Source: Nelumbo lutea (Eukaryota > Streptophyta > Magnoliopsida > Proteales > Nelumbonaceae). From it: a stretch of DNA of 64,000 nucleotides. The stretch is taken from contig JAKGHH010000002.1 of the NCBI GenBank assembly GCA_022828595.1, forward strand, positions 106,203,254 through 106,267,253. The letters run 5' to 3'. Both the position numbers and the translations under genes were made by a program. Below, piece by piece: positions 44,112 through 55,500 of this stretch (its first letter is position 1; every line of letters begins with the position of its first letter). Below the pieces are notes generated by a model, which ran no database searches, was not told the origin of the DNA, and was given only the letters and a program-made list of their open reading frames with translations.

Positions 44112-45239
44112 GTTAAGGCATTGGAGCATAGGATAGTTGGAGCATTTAATGATGACCCACATTTTGCATCAATTTCAAACAAACAAGATGAGTGCAAAAC
44201 GGTTTAAAATGTGAACTGTGTTTGCATTCATAAAACGAAAAAAGGGTAAACATGCAATGTACATATTTACATTTGCATTGCAACCAAACGCAGTCCAAAC
44301 AACATAAGATTAAATTTAAAACAAGAAAAGGATCAGGATTTACACTCAAATCATTAGCACTGCCATAATTTTGCATCAGTGTAAATTCATTTGCATTGCA
44401 ATTGTCTTAGGGTTGAAAAATTTTTAGGCTTCAATTTTCTAGTTAATTTAGAAAACTAGACCAAAATATTAATAATATATTTATTAATATATGTAATATA
44501 TAATACATATGTTTAAATCAGTGTTTTTAACCCACCATTTGTGCGGTCTATTGAATTATTCAAACTGTCTTCCGGTCGAGATTCCATGCCCAGTTTTAGT
44601 AAAACTTGACGGATAATAAAAAACTGTTGACTTGGTAAAAAACAATTCGATCCAAATGATTGGAGCATTAATCCGTTTGACCCGGTGATCGGGTTACTCT
44701 AATGTCTAATTGTGGTGATTTTTTTTATATTTTGGGTAACTTTTCGAGATCTATGTGTTGCAAAGCATTGTGCTCCGCTATTTTTGTCAAAAAAAAAAGT
44801 TGGCCTCAAATTATAATTTTTTAAATTTTTTATAAATAAAAAATTTAAAACTGAAGTAAAAAAGATTAATTAGATATAAAATAATACATATATTATATGC
44901 ATAACATAGTTATACATTATTTATTGATAAAATACATGTCTATACATACCTATACACACAAATATATATGGTGAACCATGACCCAGAGGCAAAAATGGTT
45001 TAGGCTCCAAGTTGGTTTTTAAAACATTGGTCTAAACATACGTATGTATTTATTCATTTAATATTTCATAAATTGTTGTTGCTTGTTTCAATTTTTAATT
45101 TATATTTGAGAAAGTGTGAATGAAATTAATTTATATCATAGTAATAGATGGTATATGCACTTTAACATATTTCAATATAGTATTTAAATTATATTTGTTA
45201 TTTATTCAGGTATGCATCATGTTATTTGGGCTTTCTAAT
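44112..45239. other. AT-rich intergenic DNA with a diverged repeat
   Basis: 44520-44700 has words of the GGTTTTnAAAACC-type repeat family (CCGGTCGAGATTCC, CCGTTTGACCCGG). No gene. Confidence 0.4.
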
Positions 45240-45747
45240 TAGGGGTGTAACTTGGGTGGGTCCAGCCCAAGCCCGAACCAGCCCAACCTGGAATTTTGCA
45301 TGGGTTGGGCTTGGATTTTTGGTCCTCGGGCTGGGTTCGGGCCCAAGAAGTTGGATTTTTTTTTTAATTTTTCGGGCTGGGCTCAGGCCTAGCCCTTAGG
45401 TAGCCCAAGCCCAGCATGGCTCAATTATATATATTTATACATATATGTGTGTATATATGTAAATGTTTGATACATATTTACATACATACATAAATATATG
45501 AATATATATTTACATAAATACATTTATATATGTATAATTTTAGAGTGGGTTCATTGACCAATCCGAACCCAACCCGGCCCCAAACCCAACCCAACCCAAG
45601 TGCATCAAATTGTAGGGCGGGCTAGGCTTGGGCCGGGAAATTTGGGCTTGACCTCAGGATTGAGTCGGATTGGGCTTTAAGCCCAAATTTTAAGGCCAGG
45701 ACTGGGTTGACCATAAACTCGGCCCAACCCGCCCAACTTGCACCCTA
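45240..45747. mobile_element. hAT-like element with perfect 8-bp duplication
   Basis: The ends are TAGGGGTGTAACTTGGGTGG and CCCAACTTGCACCCTA. TTTCTAAT occurs on both sides (45232-45239 and 45748-45755). Ends are rich in AGCCCAAGCCC words and the centre is an AT-rich block with ATATATTTACATA. No transposase. Confidence 0.92.
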
Positions 45748-46241
45748 TTTCTAATTAAGCTTAATAGAGTGGTCCAAACTGGATTAAAAACTAGATCAAA
45801 CGTAATACATTAATGGTTCCGTAATACAATGGTTTGATACTAAAAATGTTTGATTTGGTCTTAAAAAATTTCAAACAATAATTTATTTGTTTCATCTGAA
45901 ATTTTCTCTAAACGAAAACAAATATTTATTTCAAACGAAAACAATGGTTTGAAAATGGATTAATGCCGGGAAAAGCAAATATTATTTTAATATATTCATT
46001 TTATTGCTACAATTAACCAATGTTTTATTTTGTTGTAGTGCCACCCACCATAGCAAAGCTCCATCGCATTTGCATGATGAAACCGAAGAAAGTTTGTAGT
46101 CAAAACACAGGAGAACAAGCCATGGTTTTTTATAATCCTGTGTTTGACATCAAGCACATAGACGAAGAAACTAAGGGAAACCATATTGCATTTTCTTTAA
46201 TCAGTAGCGTAATTTTCCATACAAGCTGCACATGCACCAAT

Positions 46242-46260
46242 ATGCATGCATTCTATAAAT
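46242..46260 (+). promoter_or_regulatory. TATA box and RY-like motif of the fourth intact PGIP gene
   Basis: TCTATAAAT at 46252-46260 lies about 66 bp before the ATG at 46326. ATGCATGCAT directly upstream contains the RY-type CATGCA word bound by B3 transcription factors; whether it is used is unknown. Confidence 0.65.
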
Positions 46261-46325
46261 TCAAACTCTCTTTCGCTCTTTGTTGTCATTTCTGGTTCTG
46301 AATCATCACCAAGCTAGTTTTGAAG

Positions 46326-47348
46326 ATGAAGTCTCTCTGCAGCAACACCCGTTCAGTAGTCTCTCTTTTCCATCTCTCTCTCCTCCTCGTTTCAGCTTCT
46401 CTCCCATCTCTCACCCTCTCCTCTTCTGTTCGTTGCAATCCGCATGATAAGAAGGTCCTTCTGAGAATCAAGAAATCCATAAACAATCCCAACGCCCTTC
46501 TCTCCTGGGATCCCGAAATTGATTGCTGTGATTGGGACTACATCGTCTGCAACCCTCAAACCTACCGAGTTACCCAACTCGCCTTCTTCCAAGCCTACAT
46601 CCCCGGCCAAATTCCATCCGCCATCGGTGACCTTCCCTATCTTGAAACCCTCTCCTTTGATGAAGTCACCCAGCTCAATGGTACCATCCCCTACTCCATC
46701 ACCAAACTTCGGAACCTCAAATTGTTTCGTCTCAATTGGACTCCATTCTCCGGCCCCATCCCTGAATTCCTCGACCAACTCAAGAACCTGGACTACCTCG
46801 ATTTGGGTTACAACCAATTCTCTGGTCCAATCCCGGCTTCCCTCGGTGATCTCCCAAAACTAGAAAACCTTTACCTCAACCGGAACAACCTCACCGGAAA
46901 AATACCAGACTCTCTGGGCAAACTCAAGAGCAATCTTACTTGGTTCGACCTCTCCCATAACCAGCTTTCAGGTAAGATACCGAAGTCGTTGGGCGAAATG
47001 AACTCCAAGGCGATAATTCTATCCAATAACAAGCTGGTAGGAGACGCGTCCATGGTGTTTAAAGCGAAGGGAACAACGGAGCAGATCGATTTGTCGTTGA
47101 ACCAGTTAGATTTTGATCTATCCAGAGTGAGGTTTCCGAAGACTTTGACATATCTAGACCTGTCATACAACAGGATTCGTGGGAGCATCCCCAAGCAGGT
47201 CACCGAATTGAATCTGCAATTCATGAATGTGAGTTATAACCGGTTGTGTGGGAAGATTCCGGTGGGTGGGACTCTGCAGCAGTTTAGTGTGGACTCGTTT
47301 GTACACAATAAGTGTTTATGTGGCACCCCACTGCCCAAATGTAAATAA
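46326..47348 (+). CDS. PGIP: PGIP-like LRR protein, full length
   Basis: A single-exon gene for 340 residues and the most canonical PGIP in the window. The first in-frame ATG is 46326. Residues 1-33 are a signal peptide. The N-cap has CNPHDKKVLLRIKKSINNP from Cys37 and the IDCCDWDYIVC group. Ten LRRs follow, including NQFSGPIPASLGDLPKLENL, NNLTGKIPDSLGKL and NQLSGKIPKSLGEMN; the last two together show the repeat missing from the gene at 9510. The C-cap is NRLCGKIPVGG followed by CLCGTPLPKCK. A secreted inhibitor of fungal endo-polygalacturonases is the expected role, from family knowledge. TTAATGAATATTTGTAATTT after the stop could help polyadenylation. Confidence 0.97.
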   Translation: MKSLCSNTRSVVSLFHLSLLLVSASLPSLTLSSSVRCNPHDKKVLLRIKKSINNPNALLSWDPEIDCCDWDYIVCNPQTYRVTQLAFFQAYIPGQIPSAIGDLPYLETLSFDEVTQLNGTIPYSITKLRNLKLFRLNWTPFSGPIPEFLDQLKNLDYLDLGYNQFSGPIPASLGDLPKLENLYLNRNNLTGKIPDSLGKLKSNLTWFDLSHNQLSGKIPKSLGEMNSKAIILSNNKLVGDASMVFKAKGTTEQIDLSLNQLDFDLSRVRFPKTLTYLDLSYNRIRGSIPKQVTELNLQFMNVSYNRLCGKIPVGGTLQQFSVDSFVHNKCLCGTPLPKCK

Positions 47349-48130
47349 TTAGTGTGGATTCTTTGAAGCTTTGTCTCTTTACAATTTTACTTGCTCTATG
47401 TAAAAGTATGTTTAAATTTTATTTAATGAATATTTGTAATTTTTACGTACGTTGTATTTTTTATCTGTAGTGCAGACGAAAGAAATTAAAATTTAAAACC
47501 TCAAAACAAAATAAAATAAAATCCAAAGCAAAAATAAATGAAAACTTTCTAATTTCTCTTTTGTATGGTGCTTCCATACAAATGAAATTGTGTTGATGTT
47601 GGATGCTGCGACTTACAAGGCAAGGTTTTTAAAATCAAACCGGATAGGGAACTGTTATGGGTCTGTCCCAGGTCAAATGGTCCAACCATTCGAATTGAAC
47701 AAATGGCCTGTTCTAACAGAAAAAAATAAAAATAAAAAATAAAAAAGCAAAAATGGTAAAAAATTATTGTCCGAGTTGACGATTCAACCAGTTTTGGTCA
47801 GTGGTTCATTTACCAAATCAACGGTATTTGGACAAAAAACAGTTCTAGGGTGAAATGGAAAGTAACCGATTTCCGATTTTTTCAGTCCATTCGACCCGTT
47901 CCAGTTTTAAAAACATTGCAGCAAGGAGATTAGAACTGAAAATTCTATTGATGACCTAGGCATGGGTGTTGATTTTCTAAATACATACAAACATTAGAGG
48001 CCCCAAAGTGGATTCCAAGGGGACAAACCCTCCCACGGGTCAAATTAGTAGGGTTGGAACTTGGAACTTGGAAGTAAGGGCAAGCTGAGGAGCTCAATGA
48101 ATAGACCAAAGTGAGAGGTGGTGCTGTTAT
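47349..48130. repeat. 3' flank with a GGTTTTnAAAACC-type repeat
   Basis: 47625-47920 opens AGGTTTTTAAAATCAAACCG and closes CCGTTCCAGTTTTAAAAACA, with CGAATTGAACAAATGGCCTG inside. The same plan occurs at about 41525, 52565 and 54365, so this is a dispersed, probably non-autonomous element family. No gene. Confidence 0.5.
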
Positions 48131-48953
48131 AATTGAGGCAAATATGCAAATTAAACAAATACAATAATTACAGAAACTAAGTAAATTAATGTAATTAAGT
48201 AAATTGTGTTACTAAGTTAATTAAGTAAATTAAGTGATTGTTAGTTTCCTATTAATTAAGCCAATTAAGTCAATGTTTTAAGTAATAATTTACTCTTATT
48301 TTTTGTTAATTTAATGACTCCAATTTGATAATTAAAGTCCTTGAAGTAATTTACTTGAAGGTTAATAAAATTTATCTTTTAATTAATTAATGGATTTTTT
48401 AATACCTAAAGTGGCCTTTTCAAACTTGAGAGGTGCATGTTTTAATTGGATTGGAAGTTGGAGTAGAATACATGGTATATTGTTTACAAGGTTAGGAAGT
48501 TAATATCAACTGTATGGAAGTTTACCTATCAATACTAAAATAACTATTACACGGGCAAAGAAGATGAAGCAAATGGGTTATTTTGACCCGTTTGACAATC
48601 AAATATAAATAAAATTTCACTGAAACACCTGACCGAATTATTACTCATTCAGATTTATTACCATTTATAACTTTTCTTGGCTCGAGACTAAGAAAGAAAA
48701 AGTAAGAGAAAATTAAGCAAAGTAATATTAGGTTAATTAAGGTAAAAAAATTTAATTAATATATGTTATTTCATTATTATATTAGATGATTAGATGACAA
48801 TTAGATTTTTATTTTTATTTTTCATTAAAAGATAGAAATTTTATTAAATAAAGCATACATTGTTTAACAATTAAATTGAAAGTGAAATAAAATGAATGTA
48901 AATTAATAAATGTGTTTACAAATTTCAAAATGATTAAATTATTAACATATGCT
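48131..48953. repeat. 823-bp duplicated segment, copy 1
   Basis: Corresponds to 63178-64000 base for base with few differences and equal length. AT-rich and non-coding. The second copy is cut by the end of the window. Confidence 0.92.
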
Positions 48954-49424
48954 TAGTTGGACACTAGAATGATTAAATAATTGGGAAAATAGTTGAATAA
49001 TTAAAAACAAAATGATTTGATAAAATTGATTAAAAAATTAATAAAATTGTAAAGGTTAAAATTAATTAATATTAAGGAAAAATTCCCAATAGGTATCCTA
49101 TACTTTAGGTCATATGTCAATTTAGTACATAAACTTTAAAAACCTGACAATCTAGTACCCAAATTTCTGAAATGCAACAATCTAGTACCTACTATTAATG
49201 GACTATCCGTTATGTTCACGTGATAGCATGTGCAATTTAAAACTTTTAAAAATGTCAAAATTAACCTTGGACATTGTTCATCATCTTATTTGTCAAGAAA
49301 ATGAAACAGAGCCCAAACTCTCAACAGTCCATCATCATTTGATGACAAAAATCCAAGAGCCAAAAATAAGGATTCTTCGCTCGCTATCCTTGCAAGAGCC
49401 CAAAATAAAGGAAGCGACAAACTC
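48954..49424. repeat. AT-rich DNA with a dispersed-repeat signature
   Basis: 49085-49270 carries GGTATCCTATACTTTAGGTC, CAATTTAGTACATAAACTTT and CAATCTAGTACC, the style of a repeat common in plant genomes. It ends just before the lectin-kinase relic. Confidence 0.4.
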
Positions 49425-50508
49425 ATGTTTTTAAAACCCAAACTTCTATCAGAGTCCGAATCTGTTAAACCTTTTTTTCTTGACTCTCGTTTCTGCCAGA
49501 GGCAGATTGGAATTGGGTTTTTTTACTCTGGTAATTCTACCAACAACCGGTACCTGGGGATTCGGTATCGCGGTGTCTTCTCAAACGCTTGTGTGCGGGG
49601 CCAACAGAGACCACCCAATTCCAAATTGGAATGGAGTGTTTACCATCTTCGGGGATGGAAACCTCCAGATTTTAGATGAAGGAAAAGTAGTTTGGTCTAC
49701 AAAGGCTGCAACTGCAACCACTAACACCACCGCTACTCTCTTGGATTCTGGGAACCTTATCCTGACGGCAGGAGCAAGAGGAGGAGGAGGAGAGAATGGG
49801 AATCACAACCCGATATGGCACAGCTTCGTTTATGATGAACGCAACCCATCGAATACGTTCCTCCCAGGAATGAAGCTGTAGGCAAACAAGATGCTAAGAT
49901 CATCTGACAGATGAGTATGATCCAGCACCAGGAGCATTCACATTTGAGCATCATGATAATGGATCAACCGTCTATTGGAGAAGTGGATCATCGGATTGAT
50001 TATCTTTCTTAGTGACCTACTTGCTATCAAATTACAGTGTCGATGCCAGTGATTATTCCAATGGAAATCTGTTGGACCGACTCACAAGGAAAAGTATTAA
50101 CCCATCCCAAGTCAATAGAAGCGTAATGAATTTCAATTACAGGAACACAAGGCTGAGAAGCCATGCGTGGGAATTGTTATGGTCGTTACCGAACAACAAC
50201 TGCAACGTCCACAAAGCTTGTGGTGCCAACGCTGTTTGCAACGTCAATAATACGCCGTCATGTGAATGCTTGCCTGGGTTCCGTGCCCAATCGCAGGAAG
50301 ATTGGGATTCCGGCAACCATTCCGGTGGGTGCACGAGAACCACTGCAAATAACGAGGTATGGAAGGAAGACTTCGCCCCTTTTAATATATTGAATGTAAA
50401 GGAAGCAGAGTCGTCGCAGTTTGAACCTAAGAATGAGGCCGAGTGCAGACAAGAATGCGTTTAACAGAGGCTGCAAAGCTTATTCGTTTGAAGCTTCTGA
50501 TAACCCCA

Positions 50509-50511
<3 letters not shown>
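49425..50511 (+). pseudogene. G-type lectin S-receptor kinase relic, truncated
   Basis: It keeps only the extracellular part of an S-domain receptor-like kinase. The lectin domain reads in pieces: TLVSARGRLELGFF, then GNSTNNRYLGIRY in another frame, then GANRDHPIPNWNGVFTIFGD and ATLLDSGNLIL, ending FLPGMKL before a stop near 49880. A frame with DEYDPAPGAFTFEHH follows to a stop near 49998. Then an open frame from 50012 carries the S-locus glycoprotein part (SHAWELLWSLPNNNCNVHKA), an EGF-like cysteine group (CNVNNTPSCECLPGF) and the start of a PAN domain (AECRQECV), and, after another shift, RGCKAYSFEASDNPI. It stops at an (AT)n run. No transmembrane segment or kinase domain is seen. At least four frame disruptions make it non-functional. 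Such receptors normally sense signals at the plasma membrane. Confidence 0.88.

Positions 50512-50544
<33 letters not shown>
50512..50544. repeat. (AT)n microsatellite at the break of the receptor relic
   Basis: About 15 AT repeats exactly where homology to the receptor gene ends. Confidence 0.92.
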
Positions 50545-50547
<3 letters not shown>

Positions 50548-50939
50548 ATTACTGTAACCCAATTTTTATTATAAATGTTGTTAATAAATAGATATTTACT
50601 TAAATTTTACTTCAAATTAAAATTATAAATACTGTTAATAAATATAGTATTTATTGTTATATTCAAAATAAATAAAAATGTTATTAAAAGTATTGTTATT
50701 GATTATTTAATAAAATATTATAATTACTAACTATTACTAATAAATACTGTTAATTTAATTTAATTTTGGTAATTATTAATTTAATGAATATTGTTAATAA
50801 ATCCTATTCATAAATTTAATAATTACTGTTATATTAAAAATAATTAAATAATATTATTAAAACTATTATTAATGATTATTTAATTAAATAGTATAATTAC
50901 TTACTATTATTGATAAATGTTGTTAATAACGTTCTAACA
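50545..50939. other. AT-rich stretch
   Basis: Repeated TTAATAAATA, TATTACTAATAAAT and ATTATTAAAA words; no gene. Confidence 0.5.
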
Positions 50940-52100
50940 ACCAACTCTTTGATCATTTAGTTCCAATGGGTGGACCATTCTAACAACAAAAATTACAAGA
51001 AAAAAATTATGGAACCATTTTGGCCATCGGTTTTCAAGTTGGCAGTTCGATCATCCAGTTTGAACGGATAGTCTATTCTGACAACAAAAATTATAAGCAA
51101 AAAATTGAGCTTGTGATGTCCATTAAGTACTATCATACGTGTTAACTCATTTGAGTGTGTGACTCATACAACCCGAAAACATAACCATTTTGGCCATAGG
51201 TTTTTGGATCAACTATTCGGCTGTTCAGTTCGAATGGACGGCCCGTTTTGACAAGAAAAGTTATAAGCAAAAATTTACGGAACCATTTTAGCCACCAATT
51301 TTCACATTAACGATTTGATCATCCAATTCGAATAGACGGTCCGTTCTGACAATAAAAATTACAAGCAAAAAATTGAGTGTGTGAGGTCCATTGAACACTA
51401 TTATACATGTTATGTCATTCAAGCGTGTGACTCATACGACCCAAAAATGGAACCGCTCTGGCCACCGGTTTTCGGGTCAACAATTTGACTGCCTGGTACA
51501 AATGGACGACCCATTCAAACAACAAAAATTAGAAAAAATAAAAAGATAGCCAAAAACCATTGAATGGGTCAATGGGTTGACGATTCGACCACTTAGGTCA
51601 ATGGGTCATTGATCGATTCAATGGTTTGTTTGGATAGTTTCCAATGGAAAAAAAAAAAAAAAAAACGAATGACCCATTCTAACAACAAAAATTACATGCA
51701 AAAAATTTAGTGTGTGAGGTCCATTAAGCATTACCATACGTGTTATGTCATTTGAGCGTGTGACTTTACAACCTAAAAACGAACCCGTTCTGGCCACCGA
51801 TTTTAGGGTCAATGGTTTGACTATTCAGTTCGAACGGGTGGCCTGTTCTGATAATAAAAATTAACAAAATAAAAAATGACCAAAAACTATTAAACAGGTC
51901 AATGGTTCAACGGACTGGGTCGATGAGTCATTGACTAGTTCAACGATTTTTTACTACAAACAAAGATTAGGATAAAACGGAACTAATTACCTAGATGATC
52001 CATTAAAAAAATAAAAAACATCCGAAAAACATTGAGCAGGTCAACTAATCAATAATTCAACTACTTAGATCAATAGATCTAAGTATTAATCATTAAATGG
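50940..52100. repeat. Composite tandem array of diverged 150-230 bp units
   Basis: The phrases GGAACCATTTTGGCCA, TTCGAATGGACGGCCCGTTT, ACAAAAATTACAAGCAAAAA and GTGTGTGAGGTCCATT recur near 51000, 51180, 51280, 51440 and 51780. The wording is that of the GGTTTTnAAAACC-type repeat family, so the array probably grew from one such element. It ends directly before the PGIP fragment at 52117. Confidence 0.65.
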
Positions 52101-52116
52101 TCAAATGACGTGGAGC

Positions 52117-52380
52117 TCATCTCGCAACCAACTCGACTTTGATCTGACGAAGGTGAAGTTTCCAAAGAAGTTAAAAGTTTTAGATTTGTCCCAGAACCAG
52201 ATTCACGGCAACATTCCGAAGCAGTTAATTAATAAGTCGGATTTGGAAAGCATGGATTTGAGTTATAATCAGCTGTGCGGAAAGATTCCGTTCGGTGGGA
52301 ATGTGCAGAAGATGGGTGCCAAATCCTTTGCCCATAATCGCTGTTTGTGCGGCCCACCACTCCCGAACAAGTGCAAGTAA
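52117..52380 (+). pseudogene. 3' end fragment of a PGIP gene
   Basis: About 87 residues remain: SRNQLDFDLTKVKFPKKLKV, one further LRR (NQIHGNIPKQL), NQLCGKIPFGG and the end CLCGPPLPNKCK. The sequence MGAKSFAHNRCLCGPPLPNK is close to the end of the gene at 57531, so it derives from that sub-lineage. Everything before the ninth LRR is replaced by the tandem array. No stops within it. Confidence 0.88.
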
Positions 52381-52564
52381 ACCAGTCTGCATTCAGTGAA
52401 AGAAGACACCTTGCATCACTGCCTGAGAATTTTGATTTCAACAAGAATAATTTCTTGTAATAAGGAATTTGCTGGAACATGCAGATATATATGAATGCTC
52501 TTCTCTTCTTTTTATTTTATTTTTTTTAGTGAATAACTAAGATAAAGTTTTTTTCTGTTTCACT

Positions 52565-52842
52565 TGGTTTTCAAAACCGGACTGGACCGGACAGTCAGAC
52601 CGGAAGAACTGGGAACCGGTCATCTGATCTGACCGATTCCGTTTTTCCCTCAAAACCGTTGATTTTGGTCAATAAACTATTGAACCGGCCTATTAATCAT
52701 TTGAACCATTCGAACCGTTTTAATCATTTCTCAATTTTTAAAATATTTTTGTCAGAATGAACTGGCCATTTGGGTCAAACGGTCAGACCGTTCTAACCAG
52801 TAACGAGACCCCTGATTGGTTCGGTTTTAAAAACCATGTTGT
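52565..52842. repeat. GGTTTTnAAAACC-type dispersed repeat, clear copy
   Basis: It opens GGTTTTCAAAACCGGACTGG and closes GATTGGTTCGGTTTTAAAAACC, so the ends are imperfect inverted repeats. Inside are many CCGGTC/GACCGG words. About 278 bp and non-coding. Confidence 0.6.
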
Positions 52843-53406
52843 TTCATGTTGTAACTTTTCTTGGTGTCATGTCCATGGTTCCATGCCACCTTTAAGAATT
52901 GTTTTGCCTGCAAGGAAATTAATTTCAATGGTAACATAGGTTCATGGTTTGATGAAATTCTTCTGAAGGATTCAAGTTGGGTTGGATTTTATTTCGAAGG
53001 ATTCACCACTTACCGTCTATCAAATAATACTGTACAAACTATATATACATAGGTATCTATAGATTTAAGTATTCAACTCTTTCGCTTCACTCCGTTTTTC
53101 ATATTTGTGTAATATTCAATAAATAAGAAAAATGGTTAATAAAGAGAAAGATTTGAATTTTTTTTTTGGAAATTGTAAAATAATCCATATATAAATTAAA
53201 GGGCTGTATTTTAATATTTTATTTTGAATTTCGTTTTAACCTCTTATCATCATGAATTAGGGTTAAGTCGGATTGTCAAATTCAGAATTTCAAATTGCAT
53301 TGGGTTAGTTAATGAGAGGTTCAAGCTCATAAAAGAATGGGAGAATGATCGATCAGCCCAGATCAGAATTTGTAAGTTCAAATTACTGTTAAATGCCGGC
53401 TCGGAA
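52843..53406. other. Intergenic, nothing recognised
   Basis: Short frames only; none is supported as a gene. Confidence 0.45.
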
Positions 53407-55078
53407 TTACCCACAAAACATTTCTTTTCCCTTAGCGTGACAAATTTCCAAAAATGCAAATTTCAAATCAAGTTATATAGATCATCAAAATATTGAACAT
53501 TCGATAGCTTCCAACTTCATTTATTTGGTGATTTTGTGCCCTTTTTTCTTTCCTATTACGGTAGATTAATGGAATAAAATAGTCATTTGCCAATTAAGGA
53601 AAAATTGCTTGGTTAAATAGGAATTTATAATTGATTTTCCTAAAAGACTCTCAACCAACGTTTTAAAAAATGATCCAGAAACAGAATCGTTTTAGCCATT
53701 AGTTTCTGAGTCAGCAGTCCAACTATTTGGTTTGAACAGATGCCTCGTTTTGACAAACAAATTAAAAATTAGTAATAAATTATTGAACGGATCGATGATT
53801 CAACTGCCCGGATCAACGGATTGTTGACTTTTTTCAACTGTTTTTGACCAAAACCGGGTTTGGGGTAAAAAGGAATTAGTTGCCTGGATGGTTCCTGGGG
53901 GGAACAGTCCAACCGTCCAGGTCAACGGTGGTTCAAAAACCTTAATTTCAATTGAATTGAAGGGTGTATATTAGCACAAGAAGCAACTTGTTCATCTCTA
54001 TTTGAATTAAGAACATTGAACGTAGTCACTGTTATAGGTTTGAGGAGCCTCAAACTGGAACTTCATAGGGCTTATTTTGAACATTGCACTTAGTATCATC
54101 CACAAAAAATGAGTCATTTTGATCGTTTATCATGCTATGTTATCAAAGTTATCAATTTCTGGGTTGAGAAATGGAAATGGAGAGTAAATTCCTCAACTGG
54201 GCCAAATAGATTTTCTTGTAAAACATTACTGGCAACTTGGGAAGAATATCAGATGCAATCACTGGAGTTCGTATCTTCAATAGATAGTTTTTACCTTGAG
54301 AATTCAAAACTGAAGAAAAACATAAAAGTTGATAACAGATCATGCTATGTTTAATGGCTAGAAGCAATGTTTTTAAAACTGACCTGAAGAACAAACCGAT
54401 CTGGGGTCCGGTTCTTGGGTTGAACCGTCGACCTGTTCTGATAAAAAATAAAAATAAAAAAGGTCAAAACTGTTGAACAATTTGAACGATTCAACTGCCC
54501 ATGTCAATAGTTTGTTAACCAAATCAATGTTTTTTGGCAAAAATCTGGTTTTGAGGAAAATTGGAACTGATCACCTTCCCAATTTTTTTAGTCTAATCGA
54601 CCGGTCCGGTCCTGTTTTGAAAACCATGGCTAGAAGTTTTAAGATGCAAGATGCTAGTTAGTGGGTTGTTGGAAGGCTAAATCTCTTGTAACATGGGTAG
54701 GGACAGGTGGTATATTTTAATTTTAATTGGGTTAGTAGAGAGGAGAGTAGATTAAAGTTAGTAGGAAATCCAAAGATGTGCTACTAATATGTGGGTTGGA
54801 ATCATTGTTTTCTAAAAAAATGGTTTTTTTTTTTGTTTGAAAATATTGTTGTTAAGTAGGACGTTTCTCGGAGCAACAACAACGTTTTTTGTTTGTTACC
54901 AATGCTCCAGGAAACGTTTTCACACTGGTACCTATTATTCAGTGCTTCTACTATGTATATATTATCTTACATCAAATGGTGGAAGAAAAACACCTATTTC
55001 ATCCTATAGTCCCAATTGTTCAATAGATTAAAAAAAATTAGGAAATCAAGAGAAAATTGGCAAAAAAATCTAAAAATT
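53407..55078. repeat. 1.7-kb duplicated segment, copy 2
   Basis: Pairs with 40513-42256 in the same orientation. Both contain GATAGCTTCCAACTTCATTT, GGAGCAACAACAACGTTTTT and the embedded GGTTTTnAAAACC-type repeat. Unlike copy 1, it is followed by AT-rich sequence instead of a PGIP relic. Confidence 0.88.
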
Positions 55079-55188
55079 ACGTGAAAAACAGAAAAATTCA
55101 TACATTAATATAGACAATTTTTAAACAAATGGAAAAATATAGAACAAAGTATCAAAATCAGAAATTGAATGAAATTGCAAGGAAAAAT

Positions 55189-55228
<40 letters not shown>

Positions 55229-55500
55229 TGATTTTCATACTTTGTTCATATTCTAGATTTCATAATATATAAATACAAAAAAAATTCTAGACAAATGGAA
55301 AAATATAGAACAAAGTATGAAAGTCGGAAAATTGAATGAAATTGCATGGAAAAAAAACAGAATATATATATATATATATAAATACATATATTTATATAAA
55401 TATATATAAACATAAATATAAATATATATAAATATAAAACATGTTTTAACACATCTGAATTTAAACTGTTATATTTCAACAGTTCCATTGTCGTGAGTAT
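55079..55500. repeat. AT repeats flanked by direct and inverted copies
   Basis: AGAACAAAGTATCAAAATCA near 55142 recurs directly near 55309 and inverted near 55228 (TGATTTTCATACTTTGTTC), around (AT)n runs at 55191-55225 and 55365-55380. No gene. Confidence 0.6.

Noticed and set aside
46320..46325. Extending the fourth intact PGIP upstream to a TTG at 46320
   Set aside because: The ATG at 46326 follows a TATA box at a normal distance and gives a complete signal peptide.
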